A DNA stretch of 64,000 nt from Litorivivens sp041624475. GTDB taxonomy: Bacteria > Pseudomonadota > Gammaproteobacteria > Pseudomonadales > Spongiibacteraceae. Shown here piece after piece: positions 41,974 through 50,086 of this stretch (positions within the stretch are counted from its first letter, which is position 1; each line of letters starts with the position of its first letter). Made by a program: the position numbers and the translations under genes. The notes beneath the pieces were generated by a model. That model was not told the origin of the DNA. It worked only from the letters and a program-made list of their open reading frames with translations, and made no database searches. The stretch spans positions 1 through 64,000 of the forward strand of contig NZ_JBFJUX010000015.1 in the NCBI RefSeq assembly GCF_041624475.1. The letters are read 5' to 3'.

Positions 41974-44574
41974 ATGCGTATAGATCGCTTTACCAGCGCC
42001 CTGCAAAGCGCCGTCGCCGAAGCCCAGTCGCTGGCTATCGGCAAGGATCATCAGTTTATTGAGCCGGTGCACGTGCTGATGGCACTGCTGCGCCAGCAAA
42101 ACGGATCGGTCAAACCCCTGCTGCAACAGGCCGGCGTCAATCTGCCCGCACTGGAGCAGCAGCTGGGGGAAGTGTTGAATGCACTGCCGCAGGTGCAGGG
42201 CACAACCGGTGAAGTTCACGTCTCCAACGAGCTGGCTCGCGCCTTTAACGTATCGGACAAGCTCGCCCAGCAACGCGGTGACAGTTATATCTCCAGTGAA
42301 TTGTTTGTGCTGGCGCTGTTGGAAGCCGGTGGCAAGTTGGGCGATGTCCTGAAGTCGGCCGGGCTCAGCAAAGACAAACTCGAAGCGGCGATTCAAAGCG
42401 TGCGCTCAGGAGCCAATGTGAACGACCCTGAAGCCGAAGGTGCCCGTCAGGCCCTTGAAAAATATACGATTGATCTGACCGAGCGCGCCCGCGATGGCAA
42501 ACTGGACCCGGTAATTGGCCGCGACGAGGAAATTCGCCGCGCGGTGCAGGTCTTGCAACGCCGTACCAAAAACAACCCGGTATTGATCGGTGAGCCGGGT
42601 GTCGGTAAGACCGCCATTGTGGAAGGGTTGGCCCAGCGCATCGTCAATGGCGAGGTGCCGGAAGGTATTAAAAATAAACGCCTGCTGTCCCTCGACCTCG
42701 GCTCTTTGCTTGCCGGGGCCAAGTTTCGCGGTGAGTTCGAAGAGCGCCTGAAAGCCGTGCTCAACGAGCTGTCCAAGGAAGAGGGGCAGGTCATTCTGTT
42801 TATCGATGAGCTGCACACCATGGTTGGTGCCGGCAAGGCCGAGGGCGCCATGGATGCGGGCAATATGCTCAAGCCGGCGCTGGCCCGCGGCGAGTTGCAC
42901 TGCGTCGGTGCCACCACCCTCGATGAATACCGCAAATACATCGAAAAAGACGCTGCGCTGGAGCGCCGTTTCCAGAAAGTGCTGGTGGGCGAGCCCAGTG
43001 AAGAAGACACCATTGCCATACTGCGCGGATTGAAAGAGCGCTATGAGGTGCACCACGGTGTCGATATTACCGACTCGGCGATCATTGCCGCGACTCGACT
43101 TTCCCAGCGCTATATCACCGATCGCCAGTTACCGGACAAGGCCATCGACCTGATCGATGAGTCGGCCAGTCGCATTCGCATGGAAATTGATTCCAAGCCG
43201 GAAGAGATGGACCGACTGGAGCGCCGTCTGATTCAGCTGAAAATTCAGCGCGAGGCGGTGAAGAAAGACGAGGATGAATCGGCCCGCAAGCAGCTTGAGA
43301 AGCTCAACACCGATATCGACAAGGTGGAGAAAGAGTACGCCGATCTGGAGGAAATCTGGCTGGCAGAAAAATCTTCCCTGCAAGGTGCAAACCAGATCAA
43401 GAGCGAGCTGGAAAAAGCCAAACTGGAACTCGATGCCGCCCGCCGCGCCAGCGATCTGACGCGCATGTCCGAGTTGCAGTACGGGGTGATTCCCGAGCTG
43501 GAAAAACGCCTGGCCAGCGCCGGCAGTGCCGACAATGAAGAGCGCAAACTGCTGCGCAACAAAGTCACCGACGAAGAAGTTGCGGAAGTGGTATCGCGCT
43601 GGACCGGTATTCCGGTTAACAAAATGCTCGAAGGCGAGCGCGAAAAACTACTGCGCATGGAAGACGAACTGCACCGTCGGGTAGTGGGGCAGGACGAGGC
43701 GATCGTGGCCGTGTCTCACGCGGTGCGCCGTTCCCGGGCAGGCCTGAGTGACCCCAATCGCCCCAATGGCTCCTTCCTGTTTATGGGGCCCACCGGGGTG
43801 GGTAAAACCGAGTTGTGCAAGGCGCTGGCGACGTTTCTCTACGACAGCGAAGAGGCCATGGTGCGGATCGACATGTCGGAGTTTATGGAGAAGCACTCCG
43901 TGGCCCGGCTGATCGGTGCACCTCCAGGCTATGTCGGTTACGAGGAGGGGGGTTACCTGACCGAGGCAGTGCGTCGTCGGCCCTACTCACTGCTCCTGCT
44001 CGACGAGGTGGAAAAGGCGCATCCGGATGTGTTCAACATTCTGTTGCAGGTGCTGGATGACGGTCGGCTGACCGATGGTCAGGGTCGCACCGTGGACTTC
44101 CGCAATACCGTGATTGTGATGACCTCCAATCTGGGCTCTGATCGCATTCAGGAGCTGTCGCGCAACGAGGGCGGCTATGAGGCGATCAAGGAAGCGGTGA
44201 TGGAGGTGGTGTCCAACCATTTCCGGCCGGAATTTATCAACCGTCTCGACGAGATGGTGGTGTTCCGTTCGCTGGAGCAGAGTCAGGTGCGCGCCATTGC
44301 CGATATTCAGCTCGCTTACCTCGACAAGCGTTTGGCCGAGCGCGAGCTGAAACTGGAGTTGAGCGATGCGGCGATGGATAAGCTCACCGTGGTGGGCTTT
44401 GATCCGGTGTTTGGCGCCCGCCCGCTGAAGCGTGCAATCCAGCAGCTGATAGAAAACCCGCTGGCGCAGGATATTCTGCAGGGCAAATTCAGTGTGGGTG
44501 ACACCATCTACGGTGAGGCAGAGGGCGACAAGTTGGTGTTTTCAACCGTCGCCAAGGCGGAGATGATTCATTAA
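41974..44574 (+). CDS. clpB: ATP-dependent disaggregase ClpB
   Basis: ClpB is the AAA+ hexamer that, with DnaK, resolubilises aggregated proteins. The 866-residue protein has the N-domain (RIDRFTSALQSAVAEAQSLA), AAA1 with Walker A GEPGVGKTA, a long coiled-coil middle domain (about residues 410-525), AAA2 with GPTGVGKTEL, and the LGSDRIQEL and FRPEFINRLDE motifs. I start at ATG 41974 behind GAGGG. Regulation by sigma-32 is supported by the promoter. Confidence 0.96.
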   Translation: MRIDRFTSALQSAVAEAQSLAIGKDHQFIEPVHVLMALLRQQNGSVKPLLQQAGVNLPALEQQLGEVLNALPQVQGTTGEVHVSNELARAFNVSDKLAQQRGDSYISSELFVLALLEAGGKLGDVLKSAGLSKDKLEAAIQSVRSGANVNDPEAEGARQALEKYTIDLTERARDGKLDPVIGRDEEIRRAVQVLQRRTKNNPVLIGEPGVGKTAIVEGLAQRIVNGEVPEGIKNKRLLSLDLGSLLAGAKFRGEFEERLKAVLNELSKEEGQVILFIDELHTMVGAGKAEGAMDAGNMLKPALARGELHCVGATTLDEYRKYIEKDAALERRFQKVLVGEPSEEDTIAILRGLKERYEVHHGVDITDSAIIAATRLSQRYITDRQLPDKAIDLIDESASRIRMEIDSKPEEMDRLERRLIQLKIQREAVKKDEDESARKQLEKLNTDIDKVEKEYADLEEIWLAEKSSLQGANQIKSELEKAKLELDAARRASDLTRMSELQYGVIPELEKRLASAGSADNEERKLLRNKVTDEEVAEVVSRWTGIPVNKMLEGEREKLLRMEDELHRRVVGQDEAIVAVSHAVRRSRAGLSDPNRPNGSFLFMGPTGVGKTELCKALATFLYDSEEAMVRIDMSEFMEKHSVARLIGAPPGYVGYEEGGYLTEAVRRRPYSLLLLDEVEKAHPDVFNILLQVLDDGRLTDGQGRTVDFRNTVIVMTSNLGSDRIQELSRNEGGYEAIKEAVMEVVSNHFRPEFINRLDEMVVFRSLEQSQVRAIADIQLAYLDKRLAERELKLELSDAAMDKLTVVGFDPVFGARPLKRAIQQLIENPLAQDILQGKFSVGDTIYGEAEGDKLVFSTVAKAEMIH

Positions 44575-44580
44575 CCGTGA

Positions 44581-44609
44581 CCTGTCGGGCGCTGCCAGCG
44601 CCCGACAGG
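44581..44609. terminator. Perfect 13-bp stem-loop between clpB and the DUF4124 gene
   Basis: CCTGTCGGGCGCT-GCC-AGCGCCCGACAGG pairs perfectly between two convergent genes. No T-run follows on either strand, so termination would be by pausing or the element may stabilise both mRNA ends. Confidence 0.6.
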
Positions 44610-44612
44610 GGG

Positions 44613-45050
44613 CTAGCAGTAGATCTCGACCAACTCCCGGGCTTTGGCTTCCTGCTCGGCTTTTTCTTCGTTGTTCAGCAGCCGGTACTCGCCGCTTTCA
44701 TCTTTCACCCGCAGGCGCTGGCCGCGTGCAAAATTCTGCACGGCTTCACGTGCCTGCATGCAGCGCTGGGGATCTTTGTTGGGTAATACCTCGTATTGCT
44801 TGGGCGTTTGCTGGTCCGCAGGCGCACTGTTGGCCCGCTTGGGTGGATTGCTGAGTTCGTTGGCCGGTTTTGCCTCGCTGTTACCAAGGCCTTTGCGGGT
44901 TTCAATAAAGGTTGAAGGTCGGTCGGCGGGTGGTTTCTGGGTAAAGTGGGGCTGACCTTCGTCGTCCAGCCAGCGGTAGTAGCCGGATTTTGCCAGCGCC
45001 GTGCCAACCAGCAGCAGGCAGAGTGTAAAAAGGGTGAATTTCTTGAGCAT
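44613..45050 (-). CDS. DUF4124 domain exported protein
   Basis: A 145-residue protein with an N-terminal signal (FTLFTLCLLLVGTALA) followed by the DUF4124 sequence SGYYRWLDDEGQPHFTQKPP. A proline/glutamine/charged linker and a helical C-terminus (NNEEKAEQEAKARELVEIYC) follow. The domain occurs in many periplasmic proteins of unknown function. Two cysteines (QRCMQ and the terminal C) may form a disulfide. Confidence 0.8.
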   Translation of the reverse strand: MLKKFTLFTLCLLLVGTALAKSGYYRWLDDEGQPHFTQKPPADRPSTFIETRKGLGNSEAKPANELSNPPKRANSAPADQQTPKQYEVLPNKDPQRCMQAREAVQNFARGQRLRVKDESGEYRLLNNEEKAEQEAKARELVEIYC

Positions 45051-45131
45051 GTTATAACCCCGTCAAGCAGATTATCTGATTATGGCAGAGAACTGACGGA
45101 AGGTATAAGTCGGCGAAGTCACAGTTTGGGA

Positions 45132-45499
45132 TTGACACGGCCCGGCGTAACCTGAAAAATACGCGATTGCTCATAAATGGCCGTCAATCCACCCAGCTAC
45201 CCCGGGTGTGATTCGGGGTTGCGCTCAAGCGCGCAATCACTGCTTCGCAGATCCATTCTCTCCGCAAGCACATGACCTGTGTTGCGAGAATGCCATCTTC
45301 GCACACCCCGCGAAGACCTTTACGAGGGCAATTCTGCACCCTGCTGCAGCTTTGTCAGGCGTTTCGCCCGACGCATCGTGGTCGATGTGATCGGAGGTTC
45401 ATGTGTTTTTCCGCTGCCCTTGGTCGGCTGGCGCACATGCTTTATTCAAAATGAATGGTTGTTCGTGCAACTGATTCAGACAATCAAGAGGACTGTTCC
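45132..45499 (+). promoter_or_regulatory. Probable ilvIH promoter and long leader
   Basis: TTGACA (45132-45137) with AAAAAT 17 bases downstream (45155-45160) is a plausible sigma-70 promoter. The remaining 340 bases before ilvI contain no clear gene. I looked for a leader peptide rich in Leu/Val/Ile and found only a 17-codon frame (45401-45454) with three Leu codons, too weak to claim. The gap 45051-45131 shows nothing I can assign. Confidence 0.4.
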
Positions 45500-47248
45500 G
45501 TGGAATTGTTATCCGGCGGTGATATGATCGCCCGCGCCCTCGAAGACGAAGGCGTTGAGTTTATTTTCGGCTACCCCGGTGGGGCCGTACTGCACATTTA
45601 TGATTCCCTGTTCCAGAACTGCAAGGTGCCCCATATCCTGGTGCGCCATGAGCAGGCTGCGACGCATGCCGCCGATGGCTACGCCCGCGCTACCGGCAAG
45701 CCCGGTGTGGTGCTGGTTACCTCCGGCCCGGGTGCTACCAATGCGATCACCGGCATTGCCACCGCCTACATGGATTCCATTCCGATGGTGGTGCTGTCGG
45801 GGCAGGTTGCGTCTCACCTGATTGGCGAAGACGCCTTTCAGGAAACCGACATGGTCGGTATTTCCCGCCCCATCGTGAAGCACAGCTTTATGGTGAAAAG
45901 AGCGCAGGACATTCCGGAAACCATCAAAAAGGCCTTTTATCTGGCCTCAACCGGTCGCCCGGGTCCGGTGGTGATCGACCTGCCGAAGGACATCACCAAC
46001 CCGGTAGACAAGTTTGAGTACCGCTACCCGAAGTCGGTGAAAATGCGTTCCTACACACCGGCAACGCGCGGTCACTCCGGTCAGATCAAAAAAGCGGTTC
46101 AGTTGCTGCTGGAAGCCAAGCGCCCGGTTATCTATACCGGTGGTGGGGTGGTGCAGGGCAATGCCTCGGGCGTACTGACCGAGCTGGCCCATGAGCTGAA
46201 CTACCCGGTGACCAATACCCTGATGGGGCTTGGCGGTTTTCCCGGTGATGATCGCCAGTTTTTGGGCATGCTCGGCATGCACGGTTTTTACGAAGCCAAC
46301 AACGCCATGCATCACAGCGATGTGATTCTGGCGGTGGGCGCGCGCTTTGACGACCGGGTAACCAATACCCCAAGCAAGTTCTGCCCGAGTGCCAAGGTGA
46401 TTCATATCGATATCGACCCGGCGTCGATTTCGAAAACCATCACGGCCGATGTGCCCATTGTTGGCCCGGTGGATTCGGTGCTGGCGGAAATGCTGAGCCT
46501 GGTGCGCGATGCGCGTAAGGCCGACAAGAGTCTGCCGGATGCCAAGGCACTGGATGTCTGGTGGCAGCAGATTGACGAGTGGCGCGACGCCCACGGGCTT
46601 TGGACCAAGCCTCGCTATGACACGTCTACCGATCTGATCAAGCCGCAAGAGGTTATCGATACTCTGTGCAAAGTCACCAACGGCGAGGCCTTTGTGACCT
46701 CAGATGTTGGCCAACACCAGATGTATGCGGCTCAGTACTACCGCTTCAAGCACCCGCGCCGCTGGATCAACTCCGGTGGTCTCGGGACCATGGGTTTTGG
46801 CTTGCCCTCAGCGATGGGCGTAAAACTGGCCTACCCGGATTCCGACGTGGTGTGTGTAACCGGTGAAGGCAGCATCCAGATGAACATTCAGGAGCTGTCC
46901 ACCTGCACCCAGTACAACATTCCGGTGAAAATCCTGAATCTGTACAACGGCTATCTGGGTATGGTCAAGCAGTGGCAAGACATGCAGTACGAAGGTCGCT
47001 ACGCCGAGAGCACCTACGAAGACTCGCTGCCGGATTTCTGCAAGCTGGCGGAAGCTTACGGTCACGTGGGTCTTCGCGTTGACAAAAAAGCCGACCTGGA
47101 AGGTGCCTTGAAAGAAGTGATGGCGATGAAAGATCGCCTGGTGTTTATGGACATTCACGTAGACCCTCACGAGCACGTTTACCCGATGCTGGTGGCGCCG
47201 AACGGCTCCATGCGTGATATGTGGTTGAGCAAGACGGAGCGAACCTGA
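45500..47248 (+). CDS. ilvI: Acetolactate synthase large subunit
   Basis: This ThDP-dependent enzyme condenses pyruvate, or pyruvate with 2-oxobutyrate, at the start of valine/leucine/isoleucine synthesis. The protein has the N-terminal MELLSGGDMIARALEDEGVE, catalytic glutamate region RHEQAATHAADGYARATGK, GPGATNAITGIATAYMDSIP, the FAD region and the ThDP motif GEGSIQMNIQEL. I choose GTG 45500, eight bases after AAGAGGA; a 15-residue longer start exists. ilvH overlaps the stop (TGATG). Confidence 0.94.
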   Translation: MELLSGGDMIARALEDEGVEFIFGYPGGAVLHIYDSLFQNCKVPHILVRHEQAATHAADGYARATGKPGVVLVTSGPGATNAITGIATAYMDSIPMVVLSGQVASHLIGEDAFQETDMVGISRPIVKHSFMVKRAQDIPETIKKAFYLASTGRPGPVVIDLPKDITNPVDKFEYRYPKSVKMRSYTPATRGHSGQIKKAVQLLLEAKRPVIYTGGGVVQGNASGVLTELAHELNYPVTNTLMGLGGFPGDDRQFLGMLGMHGFYEANNAMHHSDVILAVGARFDDRVTNTPSKFCPSAKVIHIDIDPASISKTITADVPIVGPVDSVLAEMLSLVRDARKADKSLPDAKALDVWWQQIDEWRDAHGLWTKPRYDTSTDLIKPQEVIDTLCKVTNGEAFVTSDVGQHQMYAAQYYRFKHPRRWINSGGLGTMGFGLPSAMGVKLAYPDSDVVCVTGEGSIQMNIQELSTCTQYNIPVKILNLYNGYLGMVKQWQDMQYEGRYAESTYEDSLPDFCKLAEAYGHVGLRVDKKADLEGALKEVMAMKDRLVFMDIHVDPHEHVYPMLVAPNGSMRDMWLSKTERT

Positions 47249-47739
47249 TGCGACGGATAATTTCAGTACTTTTGGAAAACGAGCCAGGTGCTCTGTCGCG
47301 GGTGGTTGGCCTGTTCTCTCAGCGCGGCTATAACATTGAGACGCTCAACGTGGCGCCCACCGAAGATGAGACAATGTCGCGTCTGACCCTGACCACGGTG
47401 GGTGATGATCACAAAATCGAGCAGATCACCAAGCACCTGAACCGTCTGGTAGACGTGGTCAAGCTGGTGGATTTGAGCGAAGGCGCCCACATCGAGCGCG
47501 AGCTGATGCTGGTTAAAGTGCGCGCCACCGGCGCTCAGCGCGCCGAGATAAAGCGCTGCACCGATATCTTTCGCGGCCAGATTGTGGATGTAGGTCCGAC
47601 GGTCTACACCATTCAGGTTACTGGCGCCTCCGATAAGCTGGACTCTTTCCTCGAAGCGGTGGGTGATGCTGCGATTCTGGAAGTGGTGCGCAGCGGGGTG
47701 TCTGGTATTGCTCGCGGCGAAAAGGTGCTTTCGCTGTGA
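47248..47739 (+). CDS. ilvH: Acetolactate synthase small regulatory subunit
   Basis: IlvH activates the catalytic subunit and mediates valine feedback inhibition. The 163-residue protein has an N-terminal ACT domain (VLLENEPGALSRVVGLFSQR, GYNIETLNVAPTED) and the C-terminal TIQVTGASDKLDSFLEAV segment. Its start overlaps ilvI by one base, so synthesis is coupled. ilvC does not follow within the window. Confidence 0.94.
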   Translation: MRRIISVLLENEPGALSRVVGLFSQRGYNIETLNVAPTEDETMSRLTLTTVGDDHKIEQITKHLNRLVDVVKLVDLSEGAHIERELMLVKVRATGAQRAEIKRCTDIFRGQIVDVGPTVYTIQVTGASDKLDSFLEAVGDAAILEVVRSGVSGIARGEKVLSL

Positions 47740-47745
47740 TTGGGC

Positions 47746-47769
47746 CGGACGTCTGACGTCGGACGTCCG
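47746..47769 (+). terminator. CGGACGTC inverted repeat after ilvH
   Basis: CGGACGTC and GACGTCCG form an 8-bp stem around TGACGTCG, seven bases beyond the ilvH stop. There is no T-run, so this is a possible weak terminator. Confidence 0.4.
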
Positions 47770-47839
47770 ACCACAAAACCCATTTGGGTTTTACCCCGCT
47801 CTCCCTTAAGCTGTCCCAAACGATAACAGGGACAGCATC

Positions 47840-48106
47840 ATGGCCTTCCAATCTGAAGATCACGCCAAAGCCTACTGGCGCGAGCACCTGCGCATGATGT
47901 TCGCGCTTTCCCTTATCTGGTTCTTTGTTTCTTTTGGCTGCGGTATTCTTTTTGTCGACTGGCTGAACGAGTTTCGGCTGGGTGGTTACAAGCTCGGTTT
48001 CTGGTTTGCCCAGCAGGGTTCTATTTACACCTTTGTGATACTGATTTTTGTCTACGCCCGCCTTATGGGGCGGCTCGATAAAAAATACCACGTACACGAG
48101 GAGTAA
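47840..48106 (+). CDS. DUF4212 sodium symporter small subunit
   Basis: An 88-residue two-helix membrane protein, with helices centred on MFALSLIWFFVSFGCGILF and GSIYTFVILIFVYARLMG and a basic C-terminus. DUF4212 proteins pair with a VC_2705-type sodium:solute symporter, and the large subunit starts three bases downstream. The pair resembles YjcH-ActP architecture but is a different subfamily. Confidence 0.88.
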   Translation: MAFQSEDHAKAYWREHLRMMFALSLIWFFVSFGCGILFVDWLNEFRLGGYKLGFWFAQQGSIYTFVILIFVYARLMGRLDKKYHVHEE

Positions 48107-48109
48107 CAG

Positions 48110-49843
48110 ATGGACCTGCAAACTCTGACCTACCTCGTTGTCGGCAGCACCTTCGCTTTATATATCGGTATCGCCATCTGGTCGCGGGCGGGTTCAACCC
48201 AGGAGTTCTACGTCGCCGGGGGCGGTATTCATCCCGTAGCCAATGGCATGGCCACCGCCGCCGACTGGATGAGCGCGGCCTCCTTTATCTCTATGGCTGG
48301 GCTGATTGCCTATATGGGCTATGGCGGTTCGGTCTTTCTGATGGGGTGGACCGGTGGCTTTGTGCTGTTGGCGATGTTTTTGGCGCCCTACCTGCGCAAG
48401 TTCGGCAAGTTCACGGTTCCCGAGTTTATTGGCGAGCGCTACTACTCACGCACAGCCCGCATTGTGGCGGTGATCTGTCTGATTGTCTGTTCGGTCACTT
48501 ATGTCATTGGGCAGATGAAAGGCGTGGGTGTCGCCTTCTCCCGCTTTCTGGAAGTGGACTACGATATCGGCCTGTATGTGGGGATGGGTATCGTCTTTAT
48601 TTACGCGGTGCTCGGTGGCATGAAGGGCATTACCTATACCCAGATTGCTCAATACTGCGTGCTGATTTTTGCCTTTACCATTCCGGCCATTTTTATCTCG
48701 CTCAATCTCACCGGCAACCCCTTGCCGCAGCTCGGCCTGGGCAGCACGCTGGCGGGCAGCGATACCTATCTGCTGGACAAGCTAGATCTGATTCTTGTGG
48801 ATTTGGGCTTTGCCGAATACACCACTCAGGAACGGCTCAGCAAACTGAATATGTTTGCCTATACGCTTTCATTGATGATCGGTACGGCAGGTTTGCCGCA
48901 TGTGATCATTCGCTTTTTCACCGTACCGAAAGTCAGTGATGCGCGAAAGTCGGCGGGCTGGGCCTTGCTGTTTATCGCGATTCTTTACACCACAGCGCCT
49001 GCGGTCTCTGGGATGGCACGATTGAATCTGATTGATACCTTTGCCGGGAAAGACGGCGAGGGTCTGGTGTACGACGAGCGCCCGCAATGGTTTAAAAACT
49101 GGGAGAAAACCGGGCTGCTGGAATTTGAGGACAAGAATGGCGATGGCCGTATTACGCATGTAGCCGATGTCGACAAAAATGAAATGGTCACCATTGACCG
49201 CGATATTATCGTGCTGGCCAATCCCGAGATTGCGCGTTTGCCGAACTGGGTCATTGCGCTGGTGGCGGCGGGTGGTCTGGCAGCGGCGCTTTCCACGGCG
49301 GCAGGTCTGCTGCTGGCAATTTCCTCGGCTATTTCGCATGACTTGCTGAAAGGTGTATTCGCACCGACGATCACCGAAAAACAGGAGCTGCTCGCAAGCC
49401 GAATTGCCATGGCTGTTGCGATCGCTTTCGCAGGTTATCTCGGCTTGAATCCGCCGGACTTTGCTGCCGGAACGGTGGCGCTGGCCTTTGGTCTGGCGGC
49501 CTCGTCGATCTTCCCCGCCTTGATGCTTGGTATTTTTAGTAAGCGAGTGAATAAAGAGGGCGCCGTAGCCGGCATGTTGGCGGGCTTGAGCGTTACCCTG
49601 CTATACGTCTTTCAGCACAAGGGCGTGATGTTTATTCCAGGGACTGAATTTTTGGGCGCCATGCCGGAGAACTGGTTTCTCGGCATCGAGCCCAATGCCT
49701 TTGGCGCAGTGGGTGCGGTGGTCAACTTTGTGGTTGCCTTTGGGGTGTCGCGATTGACCGCACCGCCTCCACCCGAGGTGCGGGCACTGGTCGAGCATAT
49801 TCGCGTGCCCAGGGGTGCAGTTGCTCCGGGCAACCATGGGTAA
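48110..49843 (+). CDS. Sodium:solute symporter, VC_2705 subfamily
   Basis: A 577-residue SSS-family inner-membrane transporter, likely for acetate or a similar short organic acid. It has about thirteen helices and the SSS motifs VAGGGIHPVANGMATAADWM and GLAAALSTAAGLLLAISSAI. Between membrane helices there is an extracytoplasmic insert with an EF-hand-like loop (FEDKNGDGRIT, then DVDKNEMV), which could bind calcium. The substrate is inferred from related acetate permeases only. It is coupled to the DUF4212 gene. Confidence 0.87.
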   Translation: MDLQTLTYLVVGSTFALYIGIAIWSRAGSTQEFYVAGGGIHPVANGMATAADWMSAASFISMAGLIAYMGYGGSVFLMGWTGGFVLLAMFLAPYLRKFGKFTVPEFIGERYYSRTARIVAVICLIVCSVTYVIGQMKGVGVAFSRFLEVDYDIGLYVGMGIVFIYAVLGGMKGITYTQIAQYCVLIFAFTIPAIFISLNLTGNPLPQLGLGSTLAGSDTYLLDKLDLILVDLGFAEYTTQERLSKLNMFAYTLSLMIGTAGLPHVIIRFFTVPKVSDARKSAGWALLFIAILYTTAPAVSGMARLNLIDTFAGKDGEGLVYDERPQWFKNWEKTGLLEFEDKNGDGRITHVADVDKNEMVTIDRDIIVLANPEIARLPNWVIALVAAGGLAAALSTAAGLLLAISSAISHDLLKGVFAPTITEKQELLASRIAMAVAIAFAGYLGLNPPDFAAGTVALAFGLAASSIFPALMLGIFSKRVNKEGAVAGMLAGLSVTLLYVFQHKGVMFIPGTEFLGAMPENWFLGIEPNAFGAVGAVVNFVVAFGVSRLTAPPPPEVRALVEHIRVPRGAVAPGNHG

Positions 49844-50086
49844 AGAGGTTACCCGCTGAAAACGTTGATCTTTTTTGGATTTTGGTGCGCGCGAAGCGAG
49901 GGCGGCGGTGGGCGGCGCCACAACGTAGTATGCTAATCACCTGTATACGCATATTTCACAACTGCAGGATTATGTAACTTTGCCTACAGTATAGGGGTTG
50001 GGATAAAAGAATCCCGGGCCGATGGCCAAGAATAATCAGCCTGATAGGCCGTCTTCGACGGCAGTGGGCAAAACAGAGGGTGCCAG

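Noticed and set aside
45401..45454. 17-codon candidate leader peptide before ilvI
   Set aside because: Only three Leu codons without a run of branched-chain codons, and no terminator/antiterminator pair seen.
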